NCBI RefSeq assembly: GCF_039954625.1
Contig: NZ_CP157199.1
Location: 992,001-1,056,000 of the forward strand
Source of the DNA: Pontimicrobium sp. SW4
GTDB taxonomy: Bacteria > Bacteroidota > Bacteroidia > Flavobacteriales > Flavobacteriaceae
Direction: 5' to 3'
DNA length: 64,000 bases
The translations under genes were made by a program, and so were the position numbers. Positions 42,615 to 50,699 of this stretch are shown here, one piece after another (position 1 is the stretch's first letter; the number at the start of each line of letters is the position of its first letter). The notes under the pieces were generated by a model. The model had not been told where the DNA came from. It searched no databases and worked only from the letters and a program-made list of their open reading frames with translations.

Positions 42615-43222
42615 AATTGACTTATTTTATGTCTGTACATTTTGTCTAGTTCTAATATATGTTCTAAACCAGCACGTTTTTGACGTTTGCTAATTGCGTC
42701 TTGTTTTGTTCCTATAATAGCTGCAAGTTCATGTTGTAAAGCATCAGGATTTTCTATGCTTAGTTTTACTATCTCTGCTGAATTTACCGTCCAACTATCC
42801 ATAAAAGTCAAAGCTAATTTAAAATAAAGATTTAGCTCTTCGTCTATTTTATTATTTATCGTTTTAATACGTAAATTTTGCTTGTCTTTCTTTAGGTTTT
42901 CTAAGGTTTCTCCTGAAAATACAAAAGCTTCTCCGTTTGATTCGCTTACCTTTTTACCTTGGTATGTTTTATCACCAATACCTATTGCAAGCCTTACGTC
43001 TAAATTCTTAATCATTTTTATACAAGCTTTTATATATATAGCGTCTATAAAACTATTATTTGGATTGGTTATTTCTATTTGAAAGCTATCGCCACGATAA
43101 ATCTCCCATTTATTTGATTTGGACTCTAGCATACTTAATGCACCTTTTAAAGAGTTTAACCAAATATTTGGATTAACGTGTTTTGTTGAACGTATAATAT
43201 CTCCTGTAATTACACTTGTCAT
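42611..43222 (-). CDS. SatD-family regulatory protein
   Basis: 203 residues. It opens M-T-S-V-I-T-G-D-I-I-R-S-T-K, the SatD-family N-terminus, with G-D-S-F-Q-I-E-I near 45-52 and A-I-G-I-G-D-K-T near 79. The last 50 residues (L-Q-H-E-L-A-A-I-I-G-T-K-Q-D-A-I-S-K-R-Q-K-R-A-G) look like a helix-turn-helix, so DNA binding is plausible. It is coupled to the DUF3307 gene by a 4-bp overlap. Six half-sites at exact 14-bp spacing cover its promoter region, suggesting autoregulation. Physiological role unknown. Confidence 0.82.
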   Translation of the reverse strand: MTSVITGDIIRSTKHVNPNIWLNSLKGALSMLESKSNKWEIYRGDSFQIEITNPNNSFIDAIYIKACIKMIKNLDVRLAIGIGDKTYQGKKVSESNGEAFVFSGETLENLKKDKQNLRIKTINNKIDEELNLYFKLALTFMDSWTVNSAEIVKLSIENPDALQHELAAIIGTKQDAISKRQKRAGLEHILELDKMYRHKISQL

Positions 43223-43224
43223 AA

Positions 43225-43300
43225 CATTCCTTATTTATGGAATAAACAAATATATGCCTTATTTATGGAATAAACAAATATATTCCTTTTTAAAGGAATA
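43225..43300 (-). promoter_or_regulatory. satD control region: two TATATTTG boxes in a 14-bp-phased half-site array
   Basis: Half-sites of the type TATTCC/GGAATA start at 43225, 43239, 43253, 43267, 43281 and 43295 and alternate in orientation, giving three dyads with 8-bp spacers. Two copies of a 27-bp direct repeat (43229-43255, 43257-43283) carry them. Minus-strand TATATTTG boxes occur at 43247-43254 and 43275-43282. The array ends 3 bp from the satD start codon. Confidence 0.75.
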
Positions 43301-43354
43301 AGTTAAAATGTTTTTTTGTTGAGAAATAGGCTTAAAAAAAGCTACTTTATGAAA

Positions 43355-43380
43355 AAAAACTTACTTTTAAGTAAGAAAAA
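43355..43380 (-). terminator. Terminator of rmuC
   Basis: Hairpin CTTAC-TTTTAA-GTAAG (43360-43375) followed on the minus strand by T8, 12 bp after the rmuC stop. Confidence 0.7.
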
Positions 43381-43387
43381 AGAATGA

Positions 43388-44710
43388 TTATTCTTCTTCA
43401 TCTTGTGCACGATTCAAAAGCTCTTGATTGATATACTTATTGGATGAAACACCAAGTTTCCTCATTTTTTCAACTTTAGTTATTAGATTTCCTTTTCCTG
43501 TTAACTTCTTCATTGTATCATTGTAAGACCCTTTAACTGTATTTAGTTGCTTTCCTACTTTTAACAAATCATTTGTTAAATTCACAAATTGATCATAAAG
43601 CCTACTGGCTAATCTTGCAATTTCAATAACATTTCTTTTTTGATCTTCTTGTTTCCAAATTGAAGCGACTGTACTTAAGGTCGCTAATAATGTAGAAGTG
43701 GACACCAATACAACATTCTTGTCAAGTGCCTCAAGGTATAATTTATTATTTTCATTTAGAGCAATTAATAATGCATTTTCAATTGGAACAAACATTAAAA
43801 CATAATCAGGAGTGTTTATTTCATAAAGGGCAGAGTATTTTTTCTCTCCTAAATCTCGGATATGTTTTTTTATACTATCAATATGCTTTTTTAAACTATC
43901 AGATTTAACAATCTCATCTTCAGAATTATAATAGGCTTCATAAGCAGTTAGAGAAACTTTGGAATCAATAACTAAATGTCTATTATCTGGTAAATTAATT
44001 ATGAAATCAGGTTTTTTTAATCTTCCATCTTCATCTCTAAAACCTCCTTGGGTAGTAAAATGTATACCTTTTTTTAATCGAGATTTTTCCAACAAAACCT
44101 CCAGTTGGGTTTCACCCCAATCACCTTGTGTCTTACTGTCACCTTTTAAGGCCCTTGTAAGGTTTATCGCTTCTTTACTCATTTGATTATTTAGTTCTTT
44201 CAATCCAATAATCTGTTGCCTTAAAGCAGCATGATAATCAATACTTTCTTTATGGGTTTTATCTACTTTATCTTCAAAAGTTTTTATTTTATCTTGTAAA
44301 GGATTAAGAAGTTCTTTTATATTTTTTTCATTTTGAATTGTAAATTTTTCTGATTTCTTTTCAAGAATATTATTCGCTAACAACTCAAAATCTTTTCTAA
44401 GTTGCTCTTGCTGTTTAGCAAGTTCTTCATCTCGTTTTAAATTTTGTTGCTGGAGATTTTCGTATTCGGTATTTTTTCTAGTTAATTCAGAATTTAAAAA
44501 CTCTTTTTCTCGTCTTATCTCTTCTCGTTCGTTTTCAATTTTACCCAAGTTTAGCTTCAGTTCCTCAATAGTTGAACTCATTTGGTTTTGACGTTCTTCT
44601 AAAGTGCTTTTCTCTCCTTTGCTTTTTAATTTAGTTATTAGCATGCCAATATAGGCTCCAATTGCAGCTGAAAAAAGTATTGAAATAATTAAGAGGAGGC
44701 TGTCGTTCAT
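43388..44710 (-). CDS. rmuC: DNA recombination protein RmuC
   Basis: 440 residues. An N-terminal membrane helix (about 5-25) is followed by a long coiled coil (about 30-185, E/K/Q-rich). The RmuC domain comes next, with G-D-W-G-E-T-Q-L-E-V-L-L-E-K-S near 193-207, K-P-D-F-I-I-N-L-P-D near 228, H-L-V-I-D-S-K-V-S-L near 240 and P-D-Y-V-L-M-F-V-P-I-E near 302. The PD-(D/E)xK-like core (D...D-S-K) is intact. In E. coli RmuC limits inversion at short inverted repeats; the membrane anchoring is usual. Single gene with its own terminator. Confidence 0.93.
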   Translation of the reverse strand: MNDSLLLIISILFSAAIGAYIGMLITKLKSKGEKSTLEERQNQMSSTIEELKLNLGKIENEREEIRREKEFLNSELTRKNTEYENLQQQNLKRDEELAKQQEQLRKDFELLANNILEKKSEKFTIQNEKNIKELLNPLQDKIKTFEDKVDKTHKESIDYHAALRQQIIGLKELNNQMSKEAINLTRALKGDSKTQGDWGETQLEVLLEKSRLKKGIHFTTQGGFRDEDGRLKKPDFIINLPDNRHLVIDSKVSLTAYEAYYNSEDEIVKSDSLKKHIDSIKKHIRDLGEKKYSALYEINTPDYVLMFVPIENALLIALNENNKLYLEALDKNVVLVSTSTLLATLSTVASIWKQEDQKRNVIEIARLASRLYDQFVNLTNDLLKVGKQLNTVKGSYNDTMKKLTGKGNLITKVEKMRKLGVSSNKYINQELLNRAQDEEE

Positions 44711-44779
44711 TTAAAATAGAAGTTTAACCAAAGATACTTCTTTTACTTAAAAAGTGAAAAATGTAACAAAAAGATATAT

Positions 44780-45421
44780 CTAATTTTTTAAAACTTTCAT
44801 GTCGCTTATAATACGCTCAATCTCTTGATTATTTGTACCATCATAAATACCACGTATTTGTTTTTTCTTATCAACTAATATAAAGTTTGGAGTATGTATA
44901 AAATCTTGTAAGCCTCCATCACCTTGCTCTACAACAGCAAAGTAACTTTTACGAGCTAATTCATAAATATGTTTTTTAGAGCCAGTAGTGATATTCCACT
45001 TACTATCTATAACGCCTTTATTTGTTGCATACTCACGCAACACAGAAATAGTGTCTATATCTGGTGTAACTGATAATGATAATAACATTACGTCGCTATC
45101 ATTTAAAAATTCTTCTTGAATCTTATTCATGTTATTTGTCATTATTGGACAAATGGTTCCACAACGTGTAAAAAAGAAGTCGGTTACATAAATTTTATCT
45201 TCATAATCTTTTTGGGTAATAGTATCGCCATTTTGGTTAACAAGTTCAAAATTTAATACAGTATGATTCTCACTCTTATTTTGTAAGCTTTTATCAACTA
45301 ACTCAGGGTTAAAATTGGCTGGATTATATACTGGTAATTCTCTATTTTTTATTTGATTACATGAAACAAAATTTAACCAAATAAGGGATAAAATGAATAT
45401 ACGTTCTTTACTAATCTTCAT
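44780..45421 (-). CDS. SCO1/SenC-family lipoprotein
   Basis: 213 residues. Lipoprotein signal with F-V-S-C-N (Cys21). The thioredoxin-like SCO domain has the copper/redox motif C-G-T-I-C-P (Cys87, Cys91) and the distal His176 (D-F-I-H-T-P-N-F), all three ligands present. SCO proteins deliver copper to the CuA site of cytochrome c oxidase or act as thiol oxidoreductases in the periplasm. It follows the TPR lipoprotein by 12 bp and is probably co-transcribed with it. No oxidase subunits are in the window. Confidence 0.9.
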   Translation of the reverse strand: MKISKERIFILSLIWLNFVSCNQIKNRELPVYNPANFNPELVDKSLQNKSENHTVLNFELVNQNGDTITQKDYEDKIYVTDFFFTRCGTICPIMTNNMNKIQEEFLNDSDVMLLSLSVTPDIDTISVLREYATNKGVIDSKWNITTGSKKHIYELARKSYFAVVEQGDGGLQDFIHTPNFILVDKKKQIRGIYDGTNNQEIERIISDMKVLKN

Positions 45422-45433
45422 GGGGTGTTACAA

Positions 45434-47131
45434 TTAGGAGGCTAGTTTCTCAATAAAAGCTTTAGCTTCTTCTATTTCTGGTCTATCGTTTGTTGAATTT
45501 TTCGTTAATTCTATAAGCTGATTAAAATAGAGTGTTGCCTTGTCATAATCATCAGATTGCTTTGCTGCTATAGCTGCCCCATAAATACCATTAAATCGAT
45601 AAGGATGCGCTTTTAAATTTTCTTCATAAGCTATCAATGCTTCTTCATATCTGTCTAATTCTAAAAGCATGTCTCCCAATAGTTCTATTGCTGGCAATAC
45701 ATCACCTGGAGTAATAGGATGTTTACTTGTTTTCCTTTCTATTTCTACGGCTTCTTTCATTAGCGCAAGACCATCTTCTTTTTCATTCATTTTAAAGTTC
45801 ATCCATGCTTGTGATGTTTTAATTTGAATTTCAACTTGTTTAATTTGAATCGATTTTGAACGATCATTTTGAGCTATTAAATCTTGATGAAGTTTTTTTA
45901 GTATGTCTATTTCTTGTGTTGCTATTTCAAAATTACTGGTATGAGAAGCTCCTACTGCTCTTGCAAAATGAAGTATTGCTTTTTGCCATGGAAATTCTGT
46001 CCAATTTAAATCTATTTCTTGCAATTCTAATTGCAAAGCTTTTTCCCAATTTCTATTTTCAAGGGTTAGTCTTGCTGGAATTGCAGTCAATGGATATATA
46101 GCTGCAGTTATATTAGTAGGATAAAATGATTTTAGATCTTTAATTTGGTTGTATTGTTGTTCGGCGCTTATGTTATCGCCTTTTTGAATGTAAGCATAAA
46201 CCAAATAGTCAGTTGCATGTAACTCTTCAAAATATGCGCCACTTAGTGCAGCAGCCTCAGTATAACACCTAGAACTACTTGCAGATAGTAAGTTAGATTC
46301 TATGGATTCTTCCCATATGCCTAGTCTAGTAAAAATATGTGATGGCATATGCTGTGCATGAGAGGATGACGGTGCTATTTTTGCATACCGACGTGCAGTT
46401 TCTAAAGCTTTAGGAGCCAAAACGGGATTATCATAATTATGAATAATATAATGTGCAATCCCTGGATGGTTTGGATTTTCAGCAAATAAACCCTCTAGTA
46501 TTTTTCCTGCTTTTCTTTCATTTTCATATTCTTTTCCAACTCTATCTCTTGTAGAGTATAAAGCTAAAGTATAAAAAATGGCAGCTTCTACATCGTCGGG
46601 ATATTTTTTATAGATGTTTTCCATTTCTTTTTCAAACCTTAAAGCTCTAGTTTTATGATCTACAGTTTCCCAATTTGTGTAAAAAGCATCAATTGCATTT
46701 ATATAATCTCTTTGCTTGTTATCCATAGATAGCTCTTTTGCTATGGTAAGTATTTTTGAAGCCTTAATTAGTTCTTTTTCTGTTGGAGGAAACCATGCAG
46801 CATGATAAATACTCATTGCAACACCCCAATATGCCATTGGGCAATTTGGATCTGCATCAATAACTCTAACAAAAGCCTTTTCTGCTTCCGCATATTGAAA
46901 AGAGTGTAATAAAGCTATTGCCATATCAAAATCTTCACGAGTATCATAGCTACAAGACAATGAGAATTTTAGTTCTCCAAATTGTCCATCTCCGCACAAT
47001 AACAGTTCACCTCTTAACAAATCAATAGAGGCTAATGCAGGGTTTGGTTTTGGTGATTCTTCTTTACAAGCAGTAAAAGAAATTAAAAAAATAAAGCTAA
47101 CTAGCTTTAGGATAGTTTTTTGCGATTTCAT
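45434..47131 (-). CDS. Tetratricopeptide-repeat lipoprotein
   Basis: 565 residues. Lipobox F-T-A-C-K (Cys22). TPR-type helices run through most of the protein: F-Q-Y-A-E-A-E-K-A-F-V-R-V near 93, N-C-P-M-A-Y-W-G-V-A-M-S near 112, H-Y-I-I-H-N-Y-D near 226, H-A-Q-H-M-P-S-H-I-F near 261 and the classical Y-E-E-A-L-I-A-Y-E-E-N-L-K-A-H-P near 497-512. The H-x-x-H-M-P-S-H-I-F stretch is conserved in a family of uncharacterised bacterial TPR proteins. It is first in a two-gene unit with the SCO gene, so a copper or respiratory link is possible but unproven. Confidence 0.82.
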   Translation of the reverse strand: MKSQKTILKLVSFIFLISFTACKEESPKPNPALASIDLLRGELLLCGDGQFGELKFSLSCSYDTREDFDMAIALLHSFQYAEAEKAFVRVIDADPNCPMAYWGVAMSIYHAAWFPPTEKELIKASKILTIAKELSMDNKQRDYINAIDAFYTNWETVDHKTRALRFEKEMENIYKKYPDDVEAAIFYTLALYSTRDRVGKEYENERKAGKILEGLFAENPNHPGIAHYIIHNYDNPVLAPKALETARRYAKIAPSSSHAQHMPSHIFTRLGIWEESIESNLLSASSSRCYTEAAALSGAYFEELHATDYLVYAYIQKGDNISAEQQYNQIKDLKSFYPTNITAAIYPLTAIPARLTLENRNWEKALQLELQEIDLNWTEFPWQKAILHFARAVGASHTSNFEIATQEIDILKKLHQDLIAQNDRSKSIQIKQVEIQIKTSQAWMNFKMNEKEDGLALMKEAVEIERKTSKHPITPGDVLPAIELLGDMLLELDRYEEALIAYEENLKAHPYRFNGIYGAAIAAKQSDDYDKATLYFNQLIELTKNSTNDRPEIEEAKAFIEKLAS

Positions 47132-47252
47132 TAGAAGTATATTTAATTTATAAATTAATAGCTTCTAATAAGTGCGATTAGTTTTAAAAGCTTGATTTTC
47201 AAGAAATAAATATAGTGATTTATTCTTTGAAAAAGAACGATGTAGATTAAAT

Positions 47253-48050
47253 CTATTGTTTATTAACTCGGAAACTTCTAGTGGTTTTATCAAAAGTAAT
47301 AAAATCCTTAGGAAACAATGTTTCAAAAGTTTCTCTTTCTATAAGTTTACTTGGAGTGTCTGAAACTACAGTATTTTCAGTCATCACAATAAGTTTATCA
47401 CATAATTGAATGGCTAAATCTATTTCGTGTGATGAAAATAAAATGGTTTTATTAGTGTCTTTAGCTAATTTTTGTAGTAATCTTAAAATATAGGCTTTAT
47501 GGTACATATCTAAATGAGTTGTTGGTTCATCTAGAATAATCAAATTGGTATCTTGTGCTAAAGCACGAGCAATCATAACTTTTTGTAGTTGCCCATCGCT
47601 TAATTCATAGCATTTTTTATGCTTAATATCATTTAAGTTAGTTTCTGCTAGAGCCTTATTGACGATATTAATATCAGTATAGGTAAGGTTACCTACCCAA
47701 TTTGTGTAAGGTTGACGACCAAGAGCAACTAATTCAAAAACGGATAAGTTTTTTGATATCACAGATTCGGTTAAAACCAAACTCAACGCTTTAGCAAGTT
47801 CTAGGTTATTATACTGTTCTAATGGCTTGTTGTTGATTAGTATTGTACCATTTAATGACGATTGTACATTAGTAAGTGTTCGCAATAGTGTGGACTTTCC
47901 AATACCATTAGCTCCAACCAATCCAATTAGTTCACCAGAATGCAATTCGATATTAATATTGGAAGCAATAGCAGTTTTTTCTTTCTTGGTTTGATAACCA
48001 ATAGAAAGGTTGTGGGTTTTGAGGATGGTATGTTTATTTTCTTTATGCAT
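47253..48050 (-). CDS. btuD: Cobalamin/iron-siderophore ABC transporter ATPase
   Basis: 265 residues. Walker A G-A-N-G-I-G-K-S-T at 46-54, signature L-S-D-G-Q-L-Q-K near 140 and Walker B L-I-I-L-D-E-P-T-T-H near 160, then the H-loop S-S-H-E. This is the FecE/BtuD type. It powers import through the permease encoded immediately upstream (stop and start 1 bp apart). The vitamin B12 assignment rests on the adjacent riboswitch-controlled receptor; a siderophore substrate cannot be excluded from this protein alone. Confidence 0.88.
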   Translation of the reverse strand: MHKENKHTILKTHNLSIGYQTKKEKTAIASNINIELHSGELIGLVGANGIGKSTLLRTLTNVQSSLNGTILINNKPLEQYNNLELAKALSLVLTESVISKNLSVFELVALGRQPYTNWVGNLTYTDINIVNKALAETNLNDIKHKKCYELSDGQLQKVMIARALAQDTNLIILDEPTTHLDMYHKAYILRLLQKLAKDTNKTILFSSHEIDLAIQLCDKLIVMTENTVVSDTPSKLIERETFETLFPKDFITFDKTTRSFRVNKQ

Positions 48051-48051
48051 A

Positions 48052-49068
48052 TTAAAATACCATTTTTCGTTTCCTTACGAGTAACCAAATTACCACAGGC
48101 GCACCAATTATAGAGGTTATAGCATTAATTGGTAGCATATAATCGCTTGTTGGTAATTGCGCAATACTATCACAAATTAGTAATACAATAGCTCCAAATA
48201 GTATAACTGCTGGAATTAAAACTTTATGATTAGAAGTATTAAATACTTGTCGTGTTATATGCGGAATTGCTAAACCAATAAATGCAATAGGACCAGCAAA
48301 TGCTGTTATGGTTCCAGCTAAAAGGCTTGTGGCAACTATAATTAACAAACGACTTTGTTTTATGTTCAACCCTAAACTTTTAGCATAGTTTTCACCTAAT
48401 AGTAAGGTGTTTAGTGCTTTTATGGAAGCAATACTTAAAACAATACCAATAAAACAGACGCTAAATAATACTAAAACTTCGTTCCAGCTAAGACTTCCTA
48501 AGCTTCCAAACCCCCAAAATATATATTGCTGTAATTGTTCAGCTGAGGCAAAATATGATAAGACACTCACTACAGCAGCTGTAATACTTGCAAACATTAA
48601 ACCTATTATTAAAATTGCCATCGTGTCTCTTACTTTAGAAGACACAAGTATTACTGCTAGTAATACTAAAAAACTTCCCAAACTTGAAGCAATGACTAAA
48701 CTCCATTTAGAAGCTAATAGTATAGCCATCGAGCCGCCAAAAAATGAGCTTCCCATAACTACTAAAGCAACTCCTAAACTTGCACCAGAGCTAATCCCTA
48801 AAACAAATGGTCCAGCTAGAGGATTTCTGAATAATGTTTGCATTAATAGGCCTGAAATGCCTAAGCCAGAACCAACCAAAATAGCTGTAAATGCTTTTGG
48901 TAGTCTATAATTTTGAATAATATAATTATCTGAAACACCAATAAAGCTATTAAAAATACCCTTAAAAGGAATTGATACCGAACCCAAGCTAATATTCATA
49001 AAAAAGCACAGTAGCAATACACTACTAAGTATGATGAATGAAAGCTTGTATGTTTTTTGGGTATGCAA
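48052..49068 (-). CDS. btuC: FecCD/BtuC-family ABC transporter permease
   Basis: 338 residues, about ten membrane helices. Family patterns include Y-R-L-P-K-A-F-T-A-I-L-V-G-S-G-L-G-I-S-G near 55-74, N-P-L-A-G-P-F-V-L-G-I-S-S-G-A-S near 85-100, and G-P-I-A-F-I-G-L-A-I-P-H near 262-273, the coupling helix that contacts the ATPase. Forms the inner-membrane channel of the importer. It abuts btuF (stop and start codons adjacent) and btuD, forming a strict three-gene operon. Confidence 0.9.
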   Translation of the reverse strand: MHTQKTYKLSFIILSSVLLLCFFMNISLGSVSIPFKGIFNSFIGVSDNYIIQNYRLPKAFTAILVGSGLGISGLLMQTLFRNPLAGPFVLGISSGASLGVALVVMGSSFFGGSMAILLASKWSLVIASSLGSFLVLLAVILVSSKVRDTMAILIIGLMFASITAAVVSVLSYFASAEQLQQYIFWGFGSLGSLSWNEVLVLFSVCFIGIVLSIASIKALNTLLLGENYAKSLGLNIKQSRLLIIVATSLLAGTITAFAGPIAFIGLAIPHITRQVFNTSNHKVLIPAVILFGAIVLLICDSIAQLPTSDYMLPINAITSIIGAPVVIWLLVRKRKMVF

Positions 49069-50223
49069 TTATTTTAATGGTTTGAAAAAGTAAGGCTGAT
49101 AGTTTGGAAGTAAATTTGGATGACAAATTTTAATAATATCCTTTAATACTAAATCTGGTCTAGCGGTACCTAATTCGTAATATAGAACACCACCACTTTC
49201 ACCTGTGGTATTAGCAAATGAATATACTTGCTTATTTTTAAAAGCAGAAAATTTAGCATAATGTTGACTAGCCTTTTCTAGGTCACTTAAACTTCTATAA
49301 TATGATGGACTTAACCAAATCTGAGCATTATATCCTTTTTCGAATACACTTTCAAAGCTTAAGGCTAAACTTCCTTTTTGGTCAGTGTCACTCCAAAGAT
49401 AATTGACGTTGGCATCTTTTAAAAATTGTGCTTCAGGACTTGTACCACTTGGTAAATACCAAACATCTTTATGTAAAGCACCACTTAAAACAGTAGGTCT
49501 ATTTGTTGCAGACTTAGCTAAAGTTTTAGCTTCTAAATAATCAGCTTCAATTTTAATAAAAATGGCTTCAGCTTCTTTTTCTTTGTTGAATAAGGTTCCA
49601 AAAAACTTAATCCATTCAGCTTTTGCAAGTGCAGATGTTTCTACCCAATCGCCATTATAGATTACAGGAATACCAGATTTTTGTATAGTTTCAAAACTTT
49701 TATTTGTACCACTAACACCATAACCAATGACAACATTTGGATGAAGTTCTAATAACACTTCGGTGTTTATACCTTCATTTTTGCCCAACTCTCTAACGTT
49801 TCCCTCGTCAATACGTTGTCGCGTTTTTTCAGAAGAAATATAATCAGTTCCAGGAAACCCCATTAAAGTTTGCTCGATACCTAAGAGTTCTAATGCTGGA
49901 ATATGTGTAGTCGAAGTCACTACTATACTTTCAATTGGAATTGTAATTATTCCATCATAATCCTCTTTATTAAAAGTACTAACCATAGCTTGCTCCTTTG
50001 TAAGTAATAAATAAGTGTACTTTTTATCAGACTTTGGCCAAGGGCTGTTAATTTCTAATACTTTATAATTGCTGTAATTAGTTATAGAAAACCCAGTAGC
50101 ATGTTTTAGAGTTATTTTTTGCCCTGTAGTAATTGTATCTTCTTGTTTTGAGATATCATTTTTACAAGTAAAAACGAAACTTAAAATTAAGAATAAGCTT
50201 ATAGATTTATAAAGGTGTTTCAT
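49069..50223 (-). CDS. btuF: Periplasmic substrate-binding lipoprotein (BtuF/FhuD type)
   Basis: 384 residues. Lipoprotein signal with S-F-V-F-T-C-K (Cys20). The helical-backbone binding-protein fold (PF01497-type) is shown by I-V-V-T-S-T-T-H near 97, L-E-L-H-P-N-V-V-I-G-Y-G near 155 and W-L-S-P-S-Y-Y near 290. It captures the ligand for BtuCD. First gene of the leftward btuFCD operon. A minus-strand TAAATTTG box at 50299-50306 could be its promoter. No riboswitch is visible on this strand, unlike the divergent receptor gene. Confidence 0.87.
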   Translation of the reverse strand: MKHLYKSISLFLILSFVFTCKNDISKQEDTITTGQKITLKHATGFSITNYSNYKVLEINSPWPKSDKKYTYLLLTKEQAMVSTFNKEDYDGIITIPIESIVVTSTTHIPALELLGIEQTLMGFPGTDYISSEKTRQRIDEGNVRELGKNEGINTEVLLELHPNVVIGYGVSGTNKSFETIQKSGIPVIYNGDWVETSALAKAEWIKFFGTLFNKEKEAEAIFIKIEADYLEAKTLAKSATNRPTVLSGALHKDVWYLPSGTSPEAQFLKDANVNYLWSDTDQKGSLALSFESVFEKGYNAQIWLSPSYYRSLSDLEKASQHYAKFSAFKNKQVYSFANTTGESGGVLYYELGTARPDLVLKDIIKICHPNLLPNYQPYFFKPLK

Positions 50224-50285
50224 AAGTAACTTTAATAACTGAATCTCTCATTTTGTATTGCAATTTTGAATATAAATTAGGACAA

Positions 50286-50393
50286 ATGAGAGGCGATTCA
50301 AATTTAGTAATATATATAGTTGCAGGAGTTATTATTGCACATTTTTTAATTGGTTTTATTTATTTGATATATAAAATGAATAAGAAAAAATAA
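50286..50393 (+). CDS. 35-residue single-pass membrane peptide
   Basis: An ATG at 50286 opens 35 codons ending in TAA at 50393: M-R-G-D-S-N-L-V, a hydrophobic span (about 7-27, including Y-I-V-A-G-V-I-I-A-H-F-L-I-G-F), and a basic tail K-M-N-K-K-K. A promoter-like TTG-N17-TAAATTAG lies at 50253-50280, placing the start codon almost at the RNA 5' end. The positive-inside tail suggests the C-terminus is cytoplasmic. No family recognised. It sits between btuF and the cobalamin riboswitch on the riboswitch strand; a link to B12 uptake is only positional. Confidence 0.5.
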   Translation: MRGDSNLVIYIVAGVIIAHFLIGFIYLIYKMNKKK

Positions 50394-50436
50394 GTTTTTA
50401 TTCATAAGTAAAAAGAATATCTATACTTTCGCAATG

Positions 50437-50640
50437 AATTTTGGTTCTTTTCTAATTTTTATTATTAAGGATTAAAAGGGAATCTGGTGAGATTATAATT
50501 AATCAAGTCCAGAACTGTTCCCGCAACTGTAAGCTATAAAGCTTCGTGTTAAACTTCGAGTCACTGGATTTATTCTGGGAAGACCAACATGAAGACGTAA
50601 GTCAGGAGACCTGCCAAATTCAAACAAATAAGTCAAACTT
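50437..50640 (+). promoter_or_regulatory. Cobalamin (AdoCbl) riboswitch controlling btuB
   Basis: Conserved core elements appear in order: AAAGGGAATCTGGTGAGA (50476-50493), CCAGAACTGTTCCCGCAACTG (about 50509-50529), a peripheral helical arm with GGGAAGACC, and the B12 box GTCAGGAGACCTGCC at 50601-50615. A small hairpin (AAACTT...AAGTTT, about 50635-50656) precedes the ATG by about 44 bp and may be the expression platform. Binding of cobalamin should reduce btuB expression. Confidence 0.93.
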
Positions 50641-50699
50641 TCGGGATAGAAGTTTTGGTATGATAAATACATACTACTCTCGAGCAATTAGTAATTAAA

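Noticed and set aside
43229..43283. 27-bp direct repeat considered as a minimal CRISPR
   Set aside because: Copies are separated by one base, there is no spacer and no cas gene; it is explained by the phased operator array.
48407..48910. 167-codon open frame antisense to btuC
   Set aside because: Shadow frame of a well-supported permease gene; residue pattern is a reverse-frame artefact and no initiation or conservation signal supports it.
50499..50687. 62-codon minus-strand frame over the cobalamin riboswitch
   Set aside because: The DNA is explained by the conserved riboswitch fold.
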